Assembly: GCA_014359855.1 (NCBI GenBank) | Contig: JACIYQ010000228.1 | Coordinates: 1-21,210, forward strand | Direction of reading: 5' to 3' | Source: Parvibaculum sp. | GTDB lineage: Bacteria; Pseudomonadota; Alphaproteobacteria; Parvibaculales; Parvibaculaceae | DNA length: 21,210 nucleotides | Shown: positions 5,959-12,768 of the stretch, in pieces | Layout: each line of letters opens with the position of its first letter | Numbering within the stretch: position 1 is the stretch's first letter | Position numbers and translations under genes: made by a program | The notes under the pieces: model-generated | Databases searched by the model: none | What the model saw: the letters and a program-made list of their open reading frames with translations, nothing else | What the model was told of the DNA's origin: nothing

Positions 5959-8199
5959 ATGGCTGCAATGACGCAGACGCCGGGAAAGCTCATGAAAAAC
6001 AAGGATCTGGCCTCCTCCGACACGCCCCGGGAGACGCCCGGCGAAACCGCTGCCGGAAAACCCGCCGAGGCAGGCGCGCCTGCGCGCGCGGCGAACGAGG
6101 ACAGCCCGACGGGCGGCGCGCTCTATCGCATGATCGCGCGGCGGCCCTCGAAGCGCATTCCGCTGGCGGCGGCGCTGGCGGGCCTGTTGTGGCTCGGCGC
6201 GGTGGCCGCCTTCCTGTGGGGCCGCTATGGCGCGGAGGGCCTGGCGGCGCTCGGCGAATTCGAGACCGGCGCCATCGTGGCGGTGGCGGCAGGCCCCCTC
6301 CTCCTCGTCTGGATGCTCGCCTGGACGATCTGGCGCGGACAGGAAATGAAGCTCATGTCGGAAGCGCTCGCCCGCACGGCGATCCGCCTGTCCGATCCGG
6401 AGGACTTCGCGACCGGCCAGATAACGACGATTTCCTCCGCCGTGCGCCGCGAACTCGACGCCATGCGCGAAGGGCTGGACGCGGCGCTGAAACAGGCTTC
6501 GGACCTCAAGGAGATCGTGGCCCGCGAGGTCGAGGAGATCGACCGGGGCTCGGGCCGCGCTGAATTCCGCACAAGGACGATGGAAGACCTCATCGCCCGC
6601 CACAAGCAGAGCCTGGAGGAAATCGCCCGGACGCTGGGCAGCGAAAGCGACACGATTTCGCGCGCGATCCGCGAACAGGTGGACGCCGTGCGCGGCGTTG
6701 CGGGCAAGGCGGAAGGCGATCTCGACGCCGCGGGCAAGCGCATGGCCGAACAGGCGGAGGCCCTGTCGCGCACGAGCGAGGCGGCACGCGCGGGCGCCGA
6801 CCAGACGGCAGCGATGCTCGACCGGCAGAGCTCGCGCCTCGAAGTGGTGGCGGAGACGGCGCTGTCGAAGGCGGACGAAATCGGCAAGCGCTACGAGCTC
6901 CAGCGCGAGATCGTCGCGGAGGCCGCCGGACGTCTGGAAGAAGAACACAAGCGGCTCGAAACCGTGTTCGAGGCGCATCGCGACGGCATGAGCGCGGCCG
7001 ACAAGGCGCTCGCGCACCACACGGCGGAGATCAGCCGGGCCGTATCGAGCCTGAGCGCCGGTCTCGACACGATCTTCGAGGCGGCGGCGGCACGCGCGGC
7101 CGCGCTTCGCGAAAGCATCGCCGGCGAAATCCGCCGCGGCGCCGACGAAGCGGCCGACGCCTCGACCTCGGTGAGCCGCTCGGCAGGCGCGGCGACGCGC
7201 GCCATCGGTGCGACGGTGGACGAATTGAAGGCGGCATCGGGCGCGCTGTCGAACGAGGTAACGCACGCGGCGCGCGAGGCGATTGCGGCGACGACGGAAC
7301 GGCTCACCGCCGCGACCCATGCGCTCTCCAGCAACGTGATCCAGGCGACCGAAACGATGAGCGACAAGGTGGGCGCGAAGACGGACGAACTGCGCGCGCT
7401 TGTCGAACGCGCGGCCGCCGACGGCGACAACGCGGCCGACCGCTTCAACGCCGCGATGATCGGCCTTGGCGGCACCGCGCGCGAGGCGGGACGCGCGCTG
7501 CACGAGGCGACGGACGAACTGGCAAGCCGCATGTCCGAACTGCCCGCGGAAGCGGCGGAGAGCGCCAGCGCGCTGAAAGACGTGCTCGAGGAACAGATAT
7601 CGGCGCTTGCAACCATCGCTGAAATCGTCGTGCGCCATGCACGCACGCTCGACCGCTCCTCGCCGCAGCCCTACCCGGCGGTGGAACGGGGCTTGCAGCG
7701 ATCTGTTGCGCCGCTGCCGGAGATACAGCGCGCGGGCGGCGACCAGCGCCGCTGGGGCATGTCGGAACTGCTGGCGGCGGCCGAACGGCGCGGCGGTGGT
7801 GGCGGCGAGAACGGCTTCGCAGGCGGCGACCGCGACTTCCAGCGCGCCTCGCTGCAGGTGATCGAGACGCTGCAGGCGCTCGCCATCGACCTCGACCGCG
7901 CCCTCGAACAAAGCCCGCCGCCGGAACTCTGGCAGCGCTACCAGGCGGGCGAGCGCAACGTCTTCACGCGCCGCCTCTATAATCTCGCGGGCCGCGAACT
8001 CTACGACCGCATCGCGCAGAAATACCGCAAGGACGGCGAGTTCCGTTCCCATGTCGACCGCTTCCTCGGCAGTTTCGAGGAACTGCTCGGCGCGGCAACG
8101 GCGCGCGACCGCGACAACATCCTGGTAGATACCTACCTCACCTCGGACACGGGCAAGGTCTATCTCATGCTCGGCCAGGCGACGGGAAAGCTGTCATAA
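5959..8199 (+). CDS. Two-TM coiled-coil membrane protein with conserved alphaproteobacterial-type C-terminal domain
   Basis: 746 residues from the ATG at 5959; 5923, 5968 and 5992 are other in-frame starts with no decisive ribosome site. A Pro/Ala/Glu-rich cytoplasmic head (1-60) leads to two membrane helices at about 67-88 and 103-124. A long Ala/Glu/Arg-rich helical region (about 130-575) follows, with heptad-like runs and many DAxR/EAA patterns like those in chemoreceptor or apolipoprotein-type helices. A Gly-rich linker (GGGGGENG) precedes a compact C-terminal domain (about 664-746) containing NVFTRRLYNLAGRELYD, RSHVDRFLGSFEELL and LTSDTGKVYLMLGQATG. The last motif resembles, from memory, C-termini of large polar coiled-coil proteins of Rhizobiales (growth-pole-ring type), which suggests a role in polar or envelope organisation. 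That link is inference; no enzymatic domain is seen. Confidence 0.85.
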   Translation: MAAMTQTPGKLMKNKDLASSDTPRETPGETAAGKPAEAGAPARAANEDSPTGGALYRMIARRPSKRIPLAAALAGLLWLGAVAAFLWGRYGAEGLAALGEFETGAIVAVAAGPLLLVWMLAWTIWRGQEMKLMSEALARTAIRLSDPEDFATGQITTISSAVRRELDAMREGLDAALKQASDLKEIVAREVEEIDRGSGRAEFRTRTMEDLIARHKQSLEEIARTLGSESDTISRAIREQVDAVRGVAGKAEGDLDAAGKRMAEQAEALSRTSEAARAGADQTAAMLDRQSSRLEVVAETALSKADEIGKRYELQREIVAEAAGRLEEEHKRLETVFEAHRDGMSAADKALAHHTAEISRAVSSLSAGLDTIFEAAAARAAALRESIAGEIRRGADEAADASTSVSRSAGAATRAIGATVDELKAASGALSNEVTHAAREAIAATTERLTAATHALSSNVIQATETMSDKVGAKTDELRALVERAAADGDNAADRFNAAMIGLGGTAREAGRALHEATDELASRMSELPAEAAESASALKDVLEEQISALATIAEIVVRHARTLDRSSPQPYPAVERGLQRSVAPLPEIQRAGGDQRRWGMSELLAAAERRGGGGGENGFAGGDRDFQRASLQVIETLQALAIDLDRALEQSPPPELWQRYQAGERNVFTRRLYNLAGRELYDRIAQKYRKDGEFRSHVDRFLGSFEELLGAATARDRDNILVDTYLTSDTGKVYLMLGQATGKLS

Positions 8200-8230
8200 A
8201 GATCGAGCTCTTCCGCCTCTTCTCTTCTCG

Positions 8231-8362
8231 CGTCATTGCGAGCCCACGGGTCCGCGCTTGCGCGGCCCGAGGACAGGCTCCGCGAGCAATCCAGGAGCGG
8301 CATGCACCGAGCAAGCGGCCCTGGATTGCTTCGTCGCGGCATTGCCGCTCCTCGCAATGACG
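8231..8362. repeat. Full-size copy of the CGTCATTGCGAG intergenic repeat
   Basis: 132 bases with exact 12-base inverted ends, CGTCATTGCGAG and CTCGCAATGACG. Inside are GCAATCCAGGAGCGGC and GGCCCTGGATTGC, an inner inverted repeat, plus a GCGCTTGCGC hairpin. It lies between the convergent ends of the coiled-coil gene and the MCE operon and may double as a transcription-end structure for both. Confidence 0.8.
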
Positions 8363-8378
8363 TGGAGAGGTGAGAGAC

Positions 8379-9056
8379 CTAACTCCCCGCCTTCTCCGGC
8401 ATCGCCGCGAGCGACTGTTCGTATGTCCAGATTGCGAGCTCGGTGAGAACCTCGTCGAGCGCGGCGTCGTATCCCGCGACGACCCCGTCCATGCCGCTGC
8501 CCGCCCTTGCCTCGGCGGTGAACTCGCGCGAGGTGACGATGGTGCGGTCGCGCAGGCGCACGAGGCGCACGAAGAGAGAGACGCGGACGTTTGTCGCGCT
8601 CTCGCCGAGGCCCGCGCCGGAAACGCGATAGGCCTCGAAGGCACGGATATCGCCCGACAGCGCAAGGTCCATGCGCACCTGCGCGCCCGGCCCCGTCACG
8701 GCGGGAAAGCGGCCCGTATCGGTCAGCGTCTCGACGGCAAGCGAGGCGATCATGCGCGGCACCCGGTCCGCCCAGCGCGCGTCCGCATAATAGGCGATCG
8801 AATTCGGCGAGGATTTGTAGACGACGCGCGCCGTGCCGATGGCGGCCGGCACCGAAAATTCCTCGACGACGAGTTGCGCCGGCGCGGTCACGCCCGCCGG
8901 CACATCGACCGCCGGCGCGGTGAGCACATAGAGCGAGGGCGGCGGCCCGCTCGCCACACCGGCGAACGCGCAGGCCGAGAGCGGCAGCGCCGTGAAGGCG
9001 AGAAGCAGAAGGCGTGAGAAGAGCGCCGTATATCGGATCATCGTTCCATTCCTCAT
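8379..9056 (-). CDS. ABC-type transport auxiliary lipoprotein of the MCE system
   Basis: 225 residues. The signal sequence ends in a lipobox LSAC, with Cys29 as the predicted lipidation site, followed by AFAGVASGPPPSLYVL. The body fits the ABC_trans_aux/PqiC-like family: YVLTAP, VVEEFSVPAAIGTARVVYK, IAYYADARWADRVPRMI. Such lipoproteins sit on the inner face of the outer membrane and work with MCE proteins in lipid transport. The ATG at 9056 overlaps the MCE stop (ATGA) and has GGAGG upstream. An ATG at 9041 with GAGGA eight bases before it is an equally good start and gives a shorter signal peptide. It is the last gene of the operon. Confidence 0.88.
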   Translation of the reverse strand: MRNGTMIRYTALFSRLLLLAFTALPLSACAFAGVASGPPPSLYVLTAPAVDVPAGVTAPAQLVVEEFSVPAAIGTARVVYKSSPNSIAYYADARWADRVPRMIASLAVETLTDTGRFPAVTGPGAQVRMDLALSGDIRAFEAYRVSGAGLGESATNVRVSLFVRLVRLRDRTIVTSREFTAEARAGSGMDGVVAGYDAALDEVLTELAIWTYEQSLAAMPEKAGS

Positions 9057-9961
9057 TTCGCCTCGACCTCCGGCACGTTTCTGCCGGCGAAGAAGCGTGC
9101 CGGATCGTCCTCCGCCCGCGAGGCAATGCGGTCGAGCGAGGAGACGAGCGAGCGCGTCTCGGCGACGAGTTGCGGCAGTTGCGAGAGCCCCGCACCGAGA
9201 CCGGGACCGCTCTGCTTCAGGACCGCATCGAGCTCCTCGGCGACCTCGCGATAGGCGCGCGCGGCTTCCCGCGCATCCCCGATGAAGGCCTTGACGTCGT
9301 CCTTCATGAGATCGTCCGCGCTGCGGCCGATGCTGTTCAGATGGCGCGAGGCTTCCGATATCTGCTTGAGAGCGACCGTGACGTCGTCCGAACTGTCGGC
9401 AAGCGCCTTCGACATGACGGCGAGATTGGACAACGCCTCGTTCACCGACCTCCGGTTCTCCGCCACGAGCTTGTTCAGTTCCTCGATGAGTTCGTTGGCG
9501 TTCTGCAGCGTCTCGGGGCCGCTCTTCAAAAGGTCCTGCAGCGAAGACGGCGCGGCGCGGATGACGGGATAATCCTGATCGGGCTTCGCGACGAGAGGCG
9601 CCGACTCCGGGCTGCCGCCGGTGAGCTGGATGAAGGCAACGCCGGTAAGGCCGGAGAGTTCGAGCTGCGCGATGGAATCTTCCTTCACCGGGGTGCGCGC
9701 ATCGATCTCGATGATGGCGACAACCTTGTTGGGGTTGTTGTCCATCAGCCGAAGGTCGGTGACCTTGCCGACGGGAAGGCCGTTATATTGCACCGGCCCA
9801 GACTCCGAGAGGCCCGAGACCGAGCCGTCGAAGACGATCCTGTAGTAGGCGAACTGCTTGTTGATCTGCACCCCGCTCACCCAGAGCAGGAACAGGAAGA
9901 TGCCCACGATCGCGGCAAGCGTGAAAGCACCGATCAGGACGTTGTTGGATTTGATTTCCAT
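9053..9961 (-). CDS. mlaD: MlaD-like MCE domain protein
   Basis: 302 residues. One N-terminal membrane helix (about 8-28) anchors it in the inner membrane. The MCE domain (about 38-115) shows the usual YRIVFDGSVSGLSESGPV, GLPVGKVTDLRL and LSGLTGVAFIQLTGG. A long, mostly helical periplasmic tail (150-300) with repeated hydrophobic heptads follows, as in single-MCE proteins that form hexameric rings for lipid passage. It starts five bases after the ATPase gene stop and overlaps the lipoprotein start by four bases. The order permease-ATPase-MCE-lipoprotein identifies the set as an Mla/Mce-type importer or retrograde lipid trafficking complex; direction and lipid are not shown by sequence. Confidence 0.93.
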   Translation of the reverse strand: MEIKSNNVLIGAFTLAAIVGIFLFLLWVSGVQINKQFAYYRIVFDGSVSGLSESGPVQYNGLPVGKVTDLRLMDNNPNKVVAIIEIDARTPVKEDSIAQLELSGLTGVAFIQLTGGSPESAPLVAKPDQDYPVIRAAPSSLQDLLKSGPETLQNANELIEELNKLVAENRRSVNEALSNLAVMSKALADSSDDVTVALKQISEASRHLNSIGRSADDLMKDDVKAFIGDAREAARAYREVAEELDAVLKQSGPGLGAGLSQLPQLVAETRSLVSSLDRIASRAEDDPARFFAGRNVPEVEAK

Positions 9962-9966
9962 GACCC

Positions 9967-10746
9967 TTATTTACCCGCAAGAGCCGCGCGTGCACGCGGC
10001 CCGTGAAAATATTCGTGAATCCAGGGATGGCTGCTACGCAACATGTCGTCGATCGTGCCGACGAGGATAACATGCTTCTCCGCAAGCACCGCGATCCTGT
10101 CGCAGGTCGCGTGAAGCGTGTCGAGATCGTGCGTGACGAGGAAAACGGTAAGACCCAGCGTTTCCTTGAGGTCGTTGATGAGTTCGTCGAAGGCGGCGGC
10201 ACCGATGGGGTCGAGGCCCGCCGTCGGCTCGTCGAGGAAGAGGATTTCGGGATCGAGCGCGAGCGCACGCGCAAGCCCCGCCCTCTTGCGCATGCCACCC
10301 GAGAGTTCCGAGGGATAGAGCGTCCCCGCGGTGGGCCGAAGACCGGCCATCGCGATCTTCACCGCCGCGAGTTCGTCCATCAGCTCCTGCGAGAGATCGA
10401 GATGTTCGCGGTAGGGAACCTGGATGTTCTCGGCGACGGTGAGCGCGGAGAAGAGCGCCCCGTCCTGAAAGAGCACGCCCCATCGCTGTTCGTTCAGGCG
10501 CCGCTCGGCCTCCGGCAGCGTCGAAAAATCGAGGCCGAAGACGCGGATACGGCCCGCATCGGGCCGCTTGAGACCGAGAATGGTGCGAAGCAGGACGGAT
10601 TTTCCCGTACCCGATCCACCGACGATGCCGATGATTTCACCACGCTTGACCGTGAGGTCGAGATTCTCGTGGACGACATTGTCGCCGAAGCGCGTATCGA
10701 GCCCCTCGACCTCGATGATCGGCTCCCCTTTCCGGCTCGTGCTCAT
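9967..10746 (-). CDS. mlaF: MlaF-like ABC transporter ATP-binding protein
   Basis: 259 residues, normal for the family. Walker A is GGSGTGKS (about 43-50), the Q-loop is in VLFQDGALFSALTVAEN, the signature is LSGGMRKR, Walker B is ILFLDEP with the following D-loop AGLDP, and the switch His is in LVTHDLDT. The FQDGALFSALTVAENI and LSGGMRKRAGLARAL stretches are characteristic of MlaF/Mkl ATPases, which power lipid transfer by MlaE. The start codon overlaps the permease stop (ATGA, 10743-10746), implying translational coupling and fixed stoichiometry. Confidence 0.95.
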   Translation of the reverse strand: MSTSRKGEPIIEVEGLDTRFGDNVVHENLDLTVKRGEIIGIVGGSGTGKSVLLRTILGLKRPDAGRIRVFGLDFSTLPEAERRLNEQRWGVLFQDGALFSALTVAENIQVPYREHLDLSQELMDELAAVKIAMAGLRPTAGTLYPSELSGGMRKRAGLARALALDPEILFLDEPTAGLDPIGAAAFDELINDLKETLGLTVFLVTHDLDTLHATCDRIAVLAEKHVILVGTIDDMLRSSHPWIHEYFHGPRARAALAGK

Positions 10747-11915
10747 ATGTCCACCGCTGTGAAGAACATGGCGAACAGCGCATCGAGGATGATGACGAGA
10801 AAGATCGAGCGCACGACGGAACTCGTGGTCATGGCGCCGACGGATTCCGCACTGCCCGTGACGGCAAGTCCGGCGCGGCAGCCGACCAGCGCGATGACCG
10901 CGGCCATGAAAGGCGCCTTCACGAGGCCGACGCCGAAGGTCCAGAAGCCGACCGCCTCCTGCACGCGCGTGATGTAGACGCCGGGCGACATGTCGAGCAT
11001 GAAGAAGACGACGAGACCGCCGCCGACGAGACCCATGACATCCGCAATGAAGGTGAGGAGCGGCAGTGTCACGGTGAGCGCGGCGACACGCGGCAGGATG
11101 AGCATGTCCATCGGATCGAGGCCGAGCGTGCGCATGGCGTCGATTTCCTCGCGCATCTTCATCGACCCGATCTCGGCCGTAAAGGCGCTGCCCGACCGGC
11201 CGGCCACGATGATCGCGGTGAGAAGGAGACCCACTTCGCGCAGGAAAATGATGGCAATGAGATTGACCGTAAAGACTTCCGCACCGAACTGGCGGAGCTG
11301 CACGGCGCCTTGCTGCGCGACCACGGCGCCGATCAGGAAGGTGAGAAGGCAGACGAGCGGCAGCGCGTCGAAGCCGGACTTCTCCATGTGGTGAACGAAG
11401 GGAACCAGGCGGAAACGCCGCGGATTGGCGATGGTTCGCCCGACAGTGACGATGACGGCGCCGACGAAGCCGAGCATGGCACGGGCCTCGGCGGCCATGG
11501 CAAGCAAGGTCTCGCCGATCTTGCCGAGAATCTGGAGATAGGCCGGCACGGGCGGCCGGCGCACGGGCTCCGGCTCACCGAGGCTTCCGACCTTGTCGAG
11601 CAGGAGATGCTGCGCTTCCGAAACGCCCTCGAATTCCACCCGCAGACCCTGCTCCTCGAGCCGGGCCGCGGTGCGCGATATGATGGCGGCGGCGGCCGTA
11701 TCGAAGCGCGAGACGGCGGAAAGCCCGATCACGGCGCGGTTTGCCTCACCTGGGCTCGCGACCAGCCGGCGCAACTCGCCATCCACCTTGTTGAGGTGGA
11801 CAATGGACCAGTTGCCCGCTGCTTCGAGGCGGAGCACCCGGTTTTCGATGCCGGCGCGGTATGAGGCGGGCTCGGCCGCCTCGTTCCCTGCCTCGCGACT
11901 GCTCAATCCGGCCAA
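10743..11915 (-). CDS. mlaE: STAS-MlaE fusion permease
   Basis: 390 residues from a TTG at 11915 with GGGGG just upstream; a second TTG three codons on is possible. An N-terminal STAS-like region (about 20-115) has GNWSIVHLNKVDGELRRL and SRFDTAAAAII. It plays the part of the separate MlaB protein of enterobacteria, so no mlaB gene is needed. The MlaE membrane domain (about 130-390) has the family motif GLLLTAIIVAGRSGSAFTAEIG and EEIDAMRTLGLDPMD. It is the first gene of a four-gene operon. Its 184-bp upstream gap is shared with the divergent cytochrome c gene, so the two promoters lie back to back. MlaC and MlaA homologues are not in the window. Confidence 0.93.
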   Translation of the reverse strand: MAGLSSREAGNEAAEPASYRAGIENRVLRLEAAGNWSIVHLNKVDGELRRLVASPGEANRAVIGLSAVSRFDTAAAAIISRTAARLEEQGLRVEFEGVSEAQHLLLDKVGSLGEPEPVRRPPVPAYLQILGKIGETLLAMAAEARAMLGFVGAVIVTVGRTIANPRRFRLVPFVHHMEKSGFDALPLVCLLTFLIGAVVAQQGAVQLRQFGAEVFTVNLIAIIFLREVGLLLTAIIVAGRSGSAFTAEIGSMKMREEIDAMRTLGLDPMDMLILPRVAALTVTLPLLTFIADVMGLVGGGLVVFFMLDMSPGVYITRVQEAVGFWTFGVGLVKAPFMAAVIALVGCRAGLAVTGSAESVGAMTTSSVVRSIFLVIILDALFAMFFTAVDI

Positions 11916-12099
11916 AATTCCCCCGATTTAGGCAGTGACCCTGCTCAGGTGGCCACTCTGCCTGCCGATCGCGACAACGGCAAGCGCGTGCCGCGCCAGT
12001 CTGTCGCATGCCCTTTCCTTTACAGCGAATTAGGTTAGGTTTCGATCCGCCCCGGCACAGGACGGGGCCTCGACCGATAGGGTTTTCCAGGAGGTTCTT

Positions 12100-12501
12100 A
12101 TGCGTGGCATTTTCACGGGTCTGGCGGCGCTTGCTCTCGTCATGACGGTGTCCGGAGCGGCACTGGCGGATGACGATGGCGATATCGCCAAGGGAAAGAA
12201 GATCTTTGCCCGCTGCAAGGCCTGCCACACGGTTGAAGAAGGCGGCCCCGACCGCATCGGCCCGAACCTCCACGGCGTGTTCGGCCGTACCGCCGGCACG
12301 AAGGACGGCTTCAAGTTTTCCGACGCGATGATCCAGCACGGCAAGGACGGTCTCGTCTGGAGCGAGGAAGCGCTCGACACCTATCTCGAGAAGCCCGCCG
12401 CAATGGTTCCCGGCACGCAGATGGCTTTCCCCGGCCTCAAGAAGGAAGACGATCGCGAAGACCTGATCGCTTATCTCAAGAGCGAGACCGGCGCCGAGTA
12501 A
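12100..12501 (+). CDS. Periplasmic class I cytochrome c (c2/c550-like)
   Basis: 133 residues. A Sec signal peptide ends around ALA at residue 23. The heme site CKACH covers residues 39-43, with His43 as axial ligand, and Met108 in PGTQMAF is the second ligand. GPNLHGVFGR is the conserved class I loop. Length and motifs match the soluble c2-type electron carriers of alphaproteobacteria, which shuttle electrons between the bc1 complex and oxidases or other acceptors. A very good ribosome site (AGGAGG, five bases before ATG) and a strong terminator behind the gene suggest a highly expressed single-gene transcript. Nothing adjacent points to a dedicated partner. Confidence 0.95.
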   Translation: MRGIFTGLAALALVMTVSGAALADDDGDIAKGKKIFARCKACHTVEEGGPDRIGPNLHGVFGRTAGTKDGFKFSDAMIQHGKDGLVWSEEALDTYLEKPAAMVPGTQMAFPGLKKEDDREDLIAYLKSETGAE

Positions 12502-12538
12502 TCCCGGCCGCAAACCCCTCTCTGCCAATTTCCCCATC

Positions 12539-12569
12539 GCGCGCCGCTCCGAATGCAGCGGCGCGCTTT
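12539..12569 (+). terminator. Rho-independent terminator of the cytochrome c gene
   Basis: A perfect 10-bp stem, GCGCGCCGCT paired with AGCGGCGCGC, with an 8-base loop, followed by TTT. It begins 38 bases after the cytochrome stop codon. Confidence 0.8.
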
Positions 12570-12768
12570 CGGCTGCCCTGCATCGCACCCGGCTGCGTTG
12601 CGGACGACATCCGCATGCCCGAAGCCATAACCTCTCATGGAACGGAAGCTGCAGCGAAGGGCACGAGGGCTCCATCTCGTGTTCCGGAACGGGACAGGAG
12701 AGGAGCAACAGGTTCAATATGGGTCAGCACCGCGCACACGAAGCCTGCCGCGGGATGAGTAGAGAAGA

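Noticed and set aside
5785..8052. 755-residue open frame on the minus strand
   Set aside because: Antisense to the coiled-coil gene; Arg/Ala-rich composition without domain motifs, an artefact of high GC.
11746..12717. Minus-strand open frame spanning the cytochrome c gene
   Set aside because: Conflicts with a cytochrome c having a signal peptide, heme motif, ribosome site and terminator.
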